From positions 42,868,776-42,932,775 of the forward strand of contig NC_088713.1 in NCBI RefSeq assembly GCF_963576615.1: a DNA stretch of 64,000 nucleotides. The letters run 5' to 3'. Position 1 is the first letter of the stretch. The number at the start of each line of letters is the position of its first letter. The DNA comes from Watersipora subatra. Taxonomy: Eukaryota > Bryozoa > Gymnolaemata > Cheilostomatida > Watersiporidae. This document shows positions 35,760 to 47,429 of this stretch, piece by piece. The translations under genes were made by a program, and so were the position numbers. The notes beneath the pieces were generated by a model. The model worked only from the letters and a program-made list of their open reading frames with translations, was not told where the DNA came from and searched no databases.

Positions 35760-36880
35760 AGATAATCCATTTTTGTTGACAAAAGGTTTGATGCTATGCT
35801 TTGTAAATCATTCAATTTTCAATATTTTGGTATTGCAACAACTGTTCGGGCTGCTTTTGATGGTTGGTTCCATTTTCACAAAAGACCTTTAGGTTCATAC
35901 AAACTCATTGTTTGTAATAATATTGTCTTTGTCATTGTTGCACTCAATTAAACTATTTGTTTGACACGCCTATATTAAGCTTATAACATCTCTAAACTCT
36001 ACTCCCTAAAGGGGCCGCTTATGAATTCATTTTTTTCTTTTGACTAAGAATGATATTTTGAAATGAAAGTGTTGACCAATGTTGATAAATGCGAGATGAA
36101 TATCTATGTAATCTTCACAGTGTGTTCAAAGTTACTCCTTGGTTTCATCGAAGGCTCCTATCATAAATTTTTTTATAATTCAAAGGCCACTGCATGCTAT
36201 CTTTTCCAGTTTTGTCTGCTAGTAGCAATGATTGGATTTGATGAACATGTTTTAGTAACGAAAGTGGTCACAGTTCATGTTTGAAATTTATGTTTTGAAC
36301 ATTTTAGCTCTGTGAATGTAACGGGCATATTTGCAGCATGCTTGAATATATGCGATGCTTTAATATATGATCACAAAGTGTATTTGTTTTTATGTGAAAG
36401 CTATGATGATCTCGATACCAATCCGATCATTATTGCAACTTGTTTAAAACTAACAAAATGCTAGTTCTTGTGTTGCTTAACACGAACAAGCTATAAAGGG
36501 TGAAACAAAATTTTCATGTGGATAAACAATATGACAAACATTTGATCAAAGCACAAAAATATTTGCCAATAAGTCTTTTTTTTGGCATTAGTTGAACAAA
36601 GTCCTGAAAACCGAATTAGTTGGCTTTTGCAACCTATTATTAAAACATTTTATCTAATAATCAAGGTTCATTGCAACTAAAATCCTTAAAATTAAATATC
36701 ATATGGAATTTAGCTAAATTCATATAAAAAGAAGTAATGTAGACCTTGACACTAAGACTATCTAATGCTAGACATAAAAAACCTAATAGGAGTCCATGAA
36801 ATTAAAGAGAAGATAATTGCTTGTGCAAAAGAGAAAACAACTCCAAATTTTGTATAAAAAAATTCAATTTATGTGCTAAT
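35760..36880. other. no supported gene
   Basis: One 73-codon frame (36063-36284, +) without domain signal; otherwise AT-rich sequence with no delimited repeat. Confidence 0.4.
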
Positions 36881-37110
36881 GGGAGGCCCTCCAATTCATA
36901 CTACAGAGCCTCCCAACCTGCAAAATTTTCCAAAATGTTGCATTCTCCGGCAAAATTTTTGGAAAATGCAAAATAGATACGTATGCGATCAGCATGACGA
37001 GTAGAGTTGTTTTAGCATGTTTTTAGCGAAGCCTCCTATCAGAAGCCTCCTATTATCCAAAAGCCCTATATCGTGGATATATTTTCCAAAGTGGCCTCCT
37101 ATTCACTACA
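36881..37110. repeat. AGGAGGC-family dispersed repeat, copy 2
   Basis: GGGAGGCCCTCC, GAGCCTCCCAAC, AGCCTCCTATCAGAAGCCTC, ATCGTGGATATATTTTCC and GGCCTCCTATT occur in succession, immediately before a long (TA)n tract. Shares ATCGTGGATATATTTT with copy 1. Confidence 0.7.
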
Positions 37111-37114
37111 ATTT

Positions 37115-37282
<168 letters not shown>

Positions 37283-37761
37283 GTATGTATATATTATATA
37301 CGATAGCATTGAATTAACAAACTTCAATGATTCACTCACATTTAAGCTCAGCAGACAATTGCTCGTTCAATCATTAACTCATGACTTTTCTAATATGCAT
37401 ATTACTCTTGGGACATCAAATGCAAATATCATTGTCACAATGTTTCAAGATAAATTAGTTATCAATTACTAAAACAAATCGACATGCAAATCCTTGGGTT
37501 CTAAAAAGTATTTAACATCATGATAAAATTATAATTGCTTACCACTTATAAAATATATTTATCAATAAATATCAAAATTCACATTTATTCAATTATGACA
37601 GCTATGTAGGCACAATGAAATGAATGAATTAAGTTACTGAAAAAATTGTTCTAGTTTAAACACTTGAAGTTTAACAAAAGAGTTAAGAGTTAATATTCAC
37701 ATAAAAATTTCTATAAGACAAAATATCTTGAAGAGTGTTTTGGATACTGTTTCACACATAC

Positions 37762-37896
37762 CTGATAGAAAATTCGGCTAAGTGGCAATAATGCATGTCA
37801 AGGCTTTCTAAAGAATCAAGATTTTCGACAACCACAGGGCCTGTTGCGTTCGTTTTACTGCAATGGAACTTTTTCAGCTTTGGCCTGGAAGCGATT
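37762..37896 (-). CDS. exon d: leucine-rich repeat
   Basis: Acceptor ATTTACTGTTACAG and donor GTATGTG; 135 bases with the same phases as exon c. Encodes ASRPKLKKFHCSKTNATG and then VENLDSLESLDMHYCHLAEF, again two LRR-like blocks. It ends two bases into a codon, so at least one further exon must lie below 37.76 kb; none was recognised. Confidence 0.65.
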
Positions 37897-40800
37897 CTGT
37901 AACAGTAAATAGAAATTTTTTATTTAATTATAGGTGTATATGTGGTCTTTGGTTAATGTTGAAGGGCAGTTTTTTAAGTAATTATTTGTTTTCATTGCTG
38001 CAAATTTACTAGAATTTAATGATAATAGAGGTTGCAAAATGAAAAAAACATGAGTTTACATCAGCAAGTACATAGACAAATAAACACTAAACTCAAGATT
38101 AAAGGCATGAAAAGAATTAATTACTTTTCAATGATAACTATACCAAAAAGGGGCAACAGAAAAGTGCAGTACATGTAGTTCATCCAACAAATAAGGACCT
38201 TTTGAGCTACACACCAACTCGGTAATTTCTAATATTAATGCAGCAATGTGCAGAGGATGATATTTTTCAAATTTTATTTTTAAAAAGGCCAATCTACCAA
38301 GCAATAGGCAGACCTGATATCTTTCAAGCCATGCGAGCTATAACTAAATTCAATGCTTAGATTAGTGGTGTACATTCAACTGCAATTAAATTAGTATTTC
38401 ATTACATGGCATATCATCACAGGCTAGAGAACTCAATGCATTGCTGAGTGTAACATTCCGTTAAACACTAATTTTGCTGATAGCGTGGTGATAGACATTC
38501 TATCACAAGACATTTTTTGTTGGTGTGAAGCTATTAGCTGGCTCAGCAAAACCTACTAACAGTTGCACTGAAACCTACTGAAAAGATGCTATCTGGCTCC
38601 AACTGTTCACAATTAAAATTTGGTGGAGAGAATCCAGCCATATCTTATATTTTATAAACATATTTAATGAGCTACTGGCATACCCTTCATTGTAGTTACA
38701 AAATTGCAAATACAAAATCGAATAGGCAAACCAACAATGGTGAGGTTCAGTGGTTTCATAACACTGTTGCATAATATGGTATAGCCTGGCAAAACAAATA
38801 AAATCATTTTTAGCAGCAAAAACAACAATCACATTTTTGAATTTTTAGTTATTCAGTTATCTTTGCTTCAACCATACTATTTATAAAATACAAAATGAAT
38901 CTGCTGAAATAAAAGATATTTCAAATATAGTCGTTGCAATGGTATTGTTGATAGTGATGAATTTGGAAAGACTGTCTATGAAATTATATGGCAGTTTTAC
39001 AAAATAAAGTCAGTCAAGTCATTTCTAGTTTACTCAAAGTGCTCATTTCCAGCCAGTGAATGAACACTGAAAATCTTGCAGAAAGGTAAAACACCAAAAT
39101 TAGGGGAGAGTTGGGATACATGGGCCACATCAATTTTTAAACTAAAGGAGTTGTCTTTTCTTTTTTGGATTTCTATATGAAAGAACTGTGACCTTTGTCT
39201 TGTCCTTGACATACTTTCAGCCATTTTGAACAATGACAATTGTGAAGTCTGACACATGTCTGTATGCTTGTAGAAATTTTTCATTGTTTGATGGCTCTGT
39301 GAGTTAAGCCACTTGGTAAGTAATTTTGATAATCAATTTAAATCCTGTGCTATTTTGTGCTTTGACTGATTTACTTTATAGCGGCTAAAGGTTAATCTGA
39401 AATTTCAACTTAAATTTTGTACCTGGTATATTTTGGGAAACAAGTGTCTGTAGTATACATGGGTCAGGGATACATGGGCCACTGGCCCATGTATCCTTGT
39501 CCTGGCCCATGTATCCTTATACATTTAAAATAGTTAATAAATGCAAATTTAGTGCTTTAGAACGGATATTGGCCGCTTACCAGTTATCCTTGATATTTGT
39601 GAATCATGTTATGTTTTTTTGATGTTATGTTACAGAATAGAAATATTTTTTCAGGTATTCAGAATGCTGCAGAATTACAATAGAAGAATTAGCAGAAAGG
39701 TGGTGTCACATGATGTCATGCTGAAGGCTGTGGAAGCTGTGAAGAAGTATCATCAATCTGTGTGTCAGGCAGCAGGCCTTTATAATGTCCCTCGAAACAC
39801 TCTCAGCAGGTATATGAAAAAACATGCAGCGAACGAAGATGCTTCCCTCGAACCAAACTACCACAACCGCCAAGTTTTTACTACAGAGCAGGAGACCGAG
39901 CTAGCTGCCTATCTCTGTGACTGTTCCAAACGATTATAAGGTCTAACTACAGTAGAAGCTTGGCAGTATGCATATGATTTAGCTAAAGCGAACAACATTA
40001 GTATGCCTAGTCAGTGGGTAACCCTTGAGTCAGCAAGCAAATCATGGCTTCAAAGTTTCATGAAAAGAAATTCTCAAATCTCCATTAGAATCCCAGAAGC
40101 CACAAGCATTGCGAGGGCCACCGCGTTCAACCGGCCAAATATCGCTCATTTCTTTGACGAGCTTGAGTGTGCCTTGAAGGCAACTGGAGTCACCGGGGAC
40201 AGAATTTATAACCTGGATGAAACAGGTTTTAACACTGCTACTCGCCTGCCAAAGGTTATCTCTCGACGAGGCCACAAACAAGTTGGCCAGATAGTGAACA
40301 CGGATCGAGGAGTGCTGGTTACTTATGCTGCAATAATCTCAGCTACAGGTGTGGCTCTTCCGCCGGTGATAATAACGCCGAGAAAAAAAACCAAATCGGC
40401 TTTCAGGCAGGATGCCGAATAGAAAACACTCCGATCCTCCCAAACCCTAGCACTGGCTCGGCATGGATGTGTAGAAAGTTATTAGCAAAAACCATAGACC
40501 ACATAGTGCAGCGTACTCAATCATCAGCTGAAAAACCTATTATCTTAATCATGGACAATCATGAAAGTCATGTGGCATATGAAGAGCTGAAGAAAGTCAA
40601 AGCATACACATCGTAACTCTTCCGGCCCACACAAGCAACAAAACCCAGCCCCTGGACAAGACCGTCTTCGGTCCTATGAAAAGATGCTATTCGAATTTTT
40701 TCAAATTCAGGGATGTTGCAAAATCCAGAAAAGCCTATTACCATTTACCAAATGCCAAAGCTCATAACTAAAAGTTATCTGAGAGTCTGCACTCTAGAAA

Positions 40801-43800
40801 ATATCATATCTGGATTTCAATCAGCAGGAATATGGCCATATGACAAAAACATATTCACAGATGATGGTATTTACCAGCAACTGTTTCAGAAAGGCCGATG
40901 GTCAACACTGGGCAGACAACCACTACCGAGTCAACTTCCACCGCTGAGCTGATGACTACGGCCGAGCCGACAACCACCACCGAGCCAGTTACAGATGAGC
41001 CAATCGCTTTCACCTCTCGTCAGTCAGCGGCAGACAATATTTCAACTCTAGGCAACCGTCACAGTCTAGCCATCTGAATGTCGATCATTTCCAACATTAG
41101 CCAGGGTTCAGTCAAATTCAAGTGTGACGACACAACGAAAGAAAGCAGTAACAGGATATCTAATACAAACACCTGAAATTGAAAAAAGAAAACCTCAACC
41201 TAAACCAGTTTGGCGACGATTAGCAGCGGTAGAATCAAGTGAGTCTAGTGACTCAGATGTGGTAGTACCACTGGACAGCAATTCCTCTGAGCCGCTGAGT
41301 GATGCTAATGAGCCATGTTGCATTGAGTTGGGAGATCTGGAAGTGGCGGTTAGAGACTTTTGCCTGGTGGAGTTTACGACGAAGAGGACTAAGGTGTTGT
41401 ACGTTGGAAAAGTTCTAGCTAAAGACTCTGACGAAACAACTCTATCTGTAGATTTTTGCTGAAGGTCTGGTGATGTGTGGGTGCGTCCACCACAGCCTGA
41501 CATTTCCACTGTCGATTGTAACCAAGTTGTGATGGTTCTCCCACACCTCATCCAGAGCGGAGGCACCGCTCGTCTGCAAAGCACCCTGAATTCTGGGATC
41601 GAACTCGCATCAAATGTCAAATGAACTAACTCAGTACCACACCATTAGCTAGTTTTCGCGGTTTTTCATGATTTGTGGAACTTAAATTTATTCCTTTTGT
41701 TGTTTCTGATAGATGTTGGTAATAAAAGTTTAATAAAACCTCACAATACTGTGTTTTAATTGATATTTTCTTCTTGGGCCATGTATCCTTCACCCCGGTC
41801 CAAGTATCCCAAGCTGAAGGATACATGGGTCAACATCATATAACTCTAATTACCGCTGCCGTGTTAAGGCGTTGGTAATTTCAAGAGCATATTATGTTAG
41901 AGCAGGTCTATACATTGTTTCTATATGAGTTGGAAGTAACTGAGAGCAATAATTTGGATGTGGCAAAGAAAACAAAAAAATGGCACTTTTATTGGCCCAT
42001 GTATCCCAGCTCTCCCCTATTCTTACATAAAATCTACATGTGAACAATAAATAAAAACAATTATAAAAAACAATAAAATATGAAATTAAGTAGCTACTTA
42101 TGACAACTATTGGTTTGCATACTTTAGAACAAAGCATTTAATCCGTAAAATTTTAGTATGTCCTCTAAACATGAAAACAACTTTTTGTAAGTCATTCTAC
42201 GTAGGTCAAGTCTAGGTAAAATTATGACATATATATTATGTCATTATTAAACTGAAAATAGTGAAAAGTATATATGGTAAATAATGTAGTAAGACTGTCA
42301 AGCTGACAGCTGAAAATGAGTGCTTTACATAAAGCAATACGGGTTGAGACAAGTTTACTATCACAAAAATCTTCATCACAGTGATAGTTATGTGACGAGT
42401 CAAGAAAAAAGTCTTGCATTAAGTGCTCTGACAACTGATGTACAACCTGATCATCCGGTTAAGAGAGAAAATTTCATTGTAGAAGATCTTTAGAGTAAAC
42501 AGTAAAGCTTTTAAACACTGAATGCCCCTGTTTAATATATGTTTCAGTATTTATGAAATGAGTCATGTAGTCTAGAATGTTCTAAGCTTTTATAATGCGA
42601 GTCAGGATGGCCTAGTGGTTGCATCTTTTACTGCCAGTCATGAGGTTTGTGGTTCGATTCTTCTTAATGCAATCTAACAAAAACCTATCAGCAAGCTTTC
42701 AACCCTAAGCTGCTGAGTCTTTTGGATCTAGATCATAACTTGGAAGGCCTCAACTTATGATCTACTATCACCACACTGACAATGTGGGCACGTTAAAGAT
42801 CTACCTTTGCCCTTTACACAACGGGCAAGTGCAAAGGCTACCTGGCTCTGTCAGACTGAATGTGTTGGTCTGACATCCCTTCAGGTTAATCTGACAGTTC
42901 CGAAAGTGGTAGATACTGAAAATTGGGTCACCTTTTCTCACATCTACTGCTCGACCCAAGCATAAACAACAATTACTTGCATCTTAGTGATGCAAGTCAT
43001 TGTCGAAAGCAACAGACAGCAAGCCAATAAGTGGTGCCACAATACAGTCAAGTCATAAACACAGCAGCAAGCTTTTAGGCAGTAATGCCGTAGTGTGTGC
43101 TGACAATCACTAGGTTTTCATGCTTCAAATGGGTTTGGAGCTGTCCACTGCCAATTAATTTGCATGTATCGATCCAACAATTCAGAGTTGCACTTTTTCA
43201 AGTTTTCTAAGTCTAGCGTATACTCCTCAAAATAAAAATTGTTAAAGTAGAACCGTTTTCGGGTAACATTCGCTTTTCAATTGGCGTTTCTTTCACTAAA
43301 CACTCAGCCACAATGTCTTATGAGTATTCTCTTTTTGGTTTTTTATTGCTATTTTCTATATTGTGAAACAGCAACATAATTTATTACATGCTATGCAGTT
43401 ATTACTTCAGAGGTAGCATGAATAATAGTATATTTTATGATGACGAACTCTATATCAACTTGATTGGAAACAAATATCTATTTGCAGACAATATGAATGT
43501 GTGATATTAACAATATTACTGTAGTCAAAACAAAAAAATGTTTTACAGAATATTTTAACTACAAACTGTCATAAAAATAAATAAAAAAGTAATTACTCCA
43601 TCATTGCCGTACTAGCAATCCATCATTAGCAATAGTATAGTAGTTAGAATATACCCACGCGGTAGTGTGATAAATGCGCTGAGTTTTTACCTTCACGAAG
43701 GCGACCTTCACAGGATGTTATTAATTCAAGTTCATTAGCAGTGAGCATTTATGTGACGTCAAATAGTAGACTCACTGCACAAATTTCGCCAAGCGAAATG

Positions 43801-46800
43801 GTGTCGAATTTGCTCAAATGTTGCCACTTTTATGATTTAGAGTAAGAGAAACTCCAAATCCATTCAAAGCATAAAAACCCAGTGAATACTATTACATGCA
43901 GTATGAAAGCTAACTTTAAAATTTGTGACATTTATAATAAAATACTTTCTTTTTTCCCATAAAAAGTTTTTTGACAACTTAAAGTGCTTCACATCGAATT
44001 GAAAAATGCAAATTTCTAAATAACTTTCTAAGCTTATAGTAAAGATAACAAATCAGTATTATATCTCAAATGACATCAATAATGATAATCAATGCCGAGA
44101 TGAATATTGTGTAATTGTTGAACTGAAAATCAATACAAAATTCTGCCAGAATGTGTAAAGATATGTATGAGCTAAATTGTCAGATATCTGCAGTAACAAA
44201 AAGAAACAAAGGCTGAGATATGATTAATAAGAAAACACAGATTTTATAGTTAGTACCTGATAATCAGTGTTCACACTACTCACTGTGTATTTAAAACTAC
44301 GTAATATGATTATGAACGGTAACGGAACTTATTCATATCTATATTAGCTGAATGCCTGGCTATGTACGGGTAAGATAATAAATCTCATTATATGGAATCG
44401 TAAAGAAGAGTTAGGAGTAGTCAACATGAACTACTAATTTTTAGCAGTTTTAATTAACAAAAAAAATTTGACTTCATTAAAAATCAAATATTATTTAGCC
44501 ATTACCACCTGTGAGGTAGTTTTTCAAACAATTACCCTAAACTAATTGACTACTTATTGTTTCCTTTTTACACACAAACCTGATTCCTGGCAATTCACAT
44601 CCACACAGTGTGAGTTTCTTTAATGATGTAAGTGTTTCTAAGGCTTCAACATCACTGCTATCCAATTTGGTGTCCTTGACTTCCAACTTCTTTAAATGGA
44701 TGAGTGAATCAAGCCTGTAACAGACAGTTATGACTAACTACTAAAAGTAGACCAACCACAAAATTGCTTTATATCAACTTATTTAATATAATAAAAATTA
44801 TAATTTAAAAAAAAAAATTTTTTTTTAAATGGATTGTTTATAATATAATAAAAATGGTTTCTAGCACGCTAAGAATGTTTCATAATAAAGTTTCGAAAAA
44901 ATCATATTTTATTAAAATGTAATTACTTGCATAGTGTTCTGCTCTAACTTCAAAAATTTAAAACTTAAGATAACAAATTAATGTGAGTTCTTAATCACAA
45001 AAAGGAATGAAGATGTTGATGCCAAGTTTTAATTTCTATGCCAATCAAAAAAGGCTCTTGTGGGACGTAAAATGATCCTTCTGACCGCTGAACCTCTGCA
45101 TTTTTAGGCAAGCTTTTTGTGGATTAGCCCAAATGCTTAACATGAAACTAGTATTTTGCATATAGTCTCATGGCTGTATATTGTCATGATACACTTTGTA
45201 AACATCTTAGATAATTATTCACCTTTCCTTGCTCTGTTTGAACTCAGCCTGACTTGATATGCAAAGGTGTTTTTTAGAATTTCCCTCAGTTTCATCTCCT
45301 ATACAAAAATAAATGGTAATCTGAAATTTATGAACATTAAACGACACGGTTGTGCCAAAGATTATTTGTTTAAGGTGAAATTAATTAGAATTCTAGTTAG
45401 ATGGATTATAAAAGACATTATCAGCTGCAGTCATAAACATCCTTGAGAGATTCTAAAAAATTGTTGTAAATAATAACTGATGGAATCAAAATGCTATTAA
45501 CAAGTTTTAAATAAAACGCAAACAGAAAAAAGAAAACCACACATTTCAGTTTTAAAAATGATTTTGTTTGCTGTTCAGAATTATGGCTTAACGCTATCAT
45601 ATCTTAAAATAGTGATGGATTGTAGTTGTAAATTCTATTCTGTAGACTTTTATAACATTTTAGTATTTGCAATTGATTCATGAAAATTCTATTGACTCAC
45701 AAGAGACTGTCAGAAATCTAACTTGAACAACAAGTCAACTTAAATAGTAAGTCAGTATTACTTCGATAATTCATTTTATTGTTGTTTTCATTTTCAGTTC
45801 AGGTTTTTTTATTAACTCTGTAGTCTTAGTAATCTTTTTAAATAGGAACTTGCAAAAAATTGTAGTAAACTATGTCACATTTTATTAACATTTTTTATTA
45901 CCTGCAATTGATTTTTGAGGTTTGATATGATTTGTCTGCCAAAATGTTTCAAAATTAAAATTGATAAAACTTGATTGCGGTTAAAACACTAAAAACAAGG
46001 GACAATGTGATTACGCTGTCTATAGTTGCAAAGAGGTTAATGGAATAAAAACACATAATGATGCAACTTAACAGCCTTAGCCAATATCAACTATCGCAAG
46101 GAGAACAACTAGTGACATCATTTGCATGTATTTTTCTTCTGAGCGTGTTCATCGCGGCTAAGTTTGGTTGATTTTAATCTTGAAACATATTGGCAGCCAG
46201 ATCACCTCAAACACCCCAAACAGTTGCAAATGATAAAAAATGATATTTTCTGACAAAATATATTGAAACTTTGTGTCAGTTCATTTTTAACTGATTAGTA
46301 ACTTTTACTGTTACCAACTTTGCTATAATAATTTGCGTGTTCATTGGTCGGCACAAAGCCAATACCGTCAGCAATTTAAAGTGTAAAGCAGAAACTGATT
46401 ATTAGAGCAGTAGCTAACAGCAAAAATAGGATTAGCAATAGCTGATATAAAAAATTATTTTATTCTTACTAATATGAAGAAGTATTATTAGATAGCAAAG
46501 TAAAGGGAATTACGATGCTATTTTCCTAACGATTTTTCAAAATTATTACAATATTTAATTGTAAGAATAATTATTCGATTTTATAAGAATATTATCAGAT
46601 TTAATTATGAGAATAATTATTCGAATTTACAAGATCAAAGCATATAGTGACCGATGGTGTGCAATATGTTACTGTTGTTATTTTTCTAAAGATTTTGTTG
46701 ATGATTTGGCTCTGCCCAATATCGTGATACTGCCAAGCCATTTTTAAAATCTGCAAAATTAAGTAATACATGTTCTAATAAATATACAGTTATTTCTATG

Positions 46801-47420
46801 ACATCCAGCTAAAATCTGTTTAGATTTTTAAATTCAGCATAATTTTTTGATAAAAACACTAAATACTAGATAAATATAACAACTTCTTGATATTGGTTGC
46901 TATGACGTTTTGAATGGTAAACAAAATTGTGCATTGGTTTTCGTTTCTCAAACTTTAACGCCAGTTTTCTCGGAACAATGTTTTCACACTAATGGTAAAC
47001 GTGCATTCAGTTTTTTGACCATAAAATCTGCTGTAATTAAGTTAGAATCAAAATTCTTTTTGCAAAATAACTGTGAGAATTTTTTTCCTCTGCTAATTTA
47101 GATAACCTTAAATCTTATAATTCCGACTTGACCATGGTTTCTGTGATCATGACACATTTGACAAGTTGAACACTACCTACTACAAAAACTTCATACCAGA
47201 ACAGACAGAGGCTGTTGAATATAGCTGGATATTAGAAATTGTGTCTCCAAAGTCTCTCTCTATTTCATTCAGGGCTTCACTCAGAATGATAGCAATGTAA
47301 ATGCTTGACCCATACTCCGGTATTTCTACTGAATATTTCCCTACCAACATAGCGATTGGCATCCAATGACCCTCTTTGTCTTGAATGTGTAAAATCTTTC
47401 CACTGTCACCTTCTTCAAAT
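37762..47420 (-). CDS. trypsin-like plus leucine-rich-repeat protein, partial gene (four exons)
   Basis: Four minus-strand exons join in frame: 47197-47420, 45223-45298, 44580-44714 and 37762-37896. All have AG acceptors and GT donors, and each junction restores a codon (G+GA, AG+G, AG+A). The protein segment is the C-terminal half of a trypsin-like serine-peptidase fold with a GDSG motif, a charged linker, then two LRR modules of identical exon length. Both ends are open: the peptidase N-terminal half (His and Asp of the triad) should lie at higher coordinates, more LRRs at lower ones, and I found neither. The last intron is about 6.7 kb and houses a whole pogo element and a SINE. PA-clan plus LRR architectures are unusual; a role in recognition or immunity is only a guess. 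If the first exon read past its donor it would stop after GMKFL, a possible short isoform. Confidence 0.65.
37900..39100. other. intron sequence, no feature seen
   Basis: Part of the large intron between LRR exons c and d. AT-rich; an 85-codon minus frame at 38575-38832 has no domain signal. Confidence 0.4.
39103..42017 (+). mobile_element. full-length pogo/Tigger-like transposon, inactive
   Basis: TA flanks both sides (39101-39102, 42018-42019). The terminal inverted repeats of 26 bases differ at one position (GGGGAGAGTTGGGATACATG left, GGGGAGAGCTGGGATACATG right, both continuing GGCCA). Length is 2915 bases. Clusters of the motif GGCCCATGTATCC in both orientations lie inside each end (39454-39520, 41775-41832) and are likely transposase-binding sites. 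The single transposase gene is broken. The element sits inside an intron of the trypsin-like/LRR gene, in the opposite orientation. Confidence 0.93.
39664..41622 (+). pseudogene. pogo/Tigger-like DDE transposase, broken
   Basis: Order of parts: a helix-turn-helix N-terminus (ISRKVVSHDVMLKAVEAVKK to NTLSRYMKKH), a CENP-B-type second DNA-binding region, then a DDE catalytic core. IYNLDETGF carries the first Asp (40216-40218), LIMDNHESH the second (40554-40556) and TQPLDKTVFGP the third (40655-40657). A Ser/Glu-rich linker and a conserved C-terminal region (VLYVGKVLAKDS) follow. Damage: an in-frame TAA at 39937-39939, a frame change near the A-run at 40381-40389, another near 40600, another before 40713, and an in-frame TGA near 41460. 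The catalytic Asp residues are now in three frames, so no working enzyme can be made. The start chosen is the ATG at 39664, because the upstream ATG lies in unconserved sequence. Confidence 0.9.
42595..42998 (+). repeat. tRNA-derived SINE
   Basis: The A box TGGCCTAGTGG (42608-42618) and B box GGTTCGATTC (42651-42660) have tRNA spacing and near-consensus sequence, so the head is a Pol III promoter of tRNA origin. A ~300-base body follows, with internal words GGGCACGTTAAAGATCT and ACTGCTCGACCC. A small hairpin ACTTGCATC/GATGCAAGT closes the 3' part (42975-42997). No clear target duplication. It is the best preserved SINE in the window. The body might contain a conserved SINE core domain, which I could not confirm. 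Confidence 0.7.
43000..44575. other. intron sequence, no feature seen
   Basis: Remainder of the large intron. Short GC-richer words near 43.66-43.80 kb (ACCCACGCGGTAG, TTTCGCCAAGCGAAA) hint at an old element but no ends were found. Confidence 0.35.
44580..44714 (-). CDS. exon c: leucine-rich repeat
   Basis: Acceptor CTGTTACAG, 135 bases (one, 44 codons, two), donor GTTTGTG. Encodes LDSLIHLKKLEVKDTKLDSS and later LETLTSLKKLTLCGCELPGI: two LRR-type blocks with the LxxLxxLxL spacing and a Cys/Asn-position ending. Same length and phases as exon d, as expected for repeat-encoding exons made by duplication. Confidence 0.7.
45223..45298 (-). CDS. exon b: hydrophilic linker
   Basis: Acceptor TTTTTGTATAG, 76 bases (two, 24 codons, two), donor GTGAAT. 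Encodes DETEGNSKKHLCISSQAEFK and then QSKE, a charged segment with no domain. It is supported mainly because its phases match both neighbours exactly and its borders are consensus-like. Confidence 0.55.
46110..46220 (-). repeat. dispersed repeat family D, copy 4
   Basis: The reverse complement reads TTCAAGATTAAAATCAACC, ACGCTCAGAAGAAAAATAC and GCAAATGATGTCACTAG, matching the 6.2-kb copy. Confidence 0.5.
46760..47155 (+). repeat. dispersed repeat family E, copy 2
   Basis: Colinear with 23705-24150 (see that entry). Ends with ACCATGGTTTCTGTGATCAT just before exon a of the trypsin-like gene. The 63-codon frame at 46910-47101 is inside the repeat. Confidence 0.8.
47197..47420 (-). CDS. exon a: trypsin-like domain, GDSG half
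   Basis: The acceptor CTATTTAAAG is followed by one base and 74 codons starting FEEGDSGKILHIQDKEGHW, then PIAMLVGKY. GDSG with a following beta-strand and a second hydrophobic strand is the pattern around the nucleophile serine of PA-clan trypsin-like peptidases (Ser in residue 6 of the exon). After it comes SSIYIAIILSEALNEIERDF, a likely terminal helix. The donor used is CTG|GTATGA. Reading on without splicing meets TAG within seven codons. The His and Asp of the triad are not in this exon. Confidence 0.6.
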
Positions 47421-47429
47421 CTTTAAATA

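Noticed and set aside
41195..41620. 141-codon minus-strand frame
   Set aside because: Shadow of the pogo transposase C-terminal region, which is conserved on the + strand.
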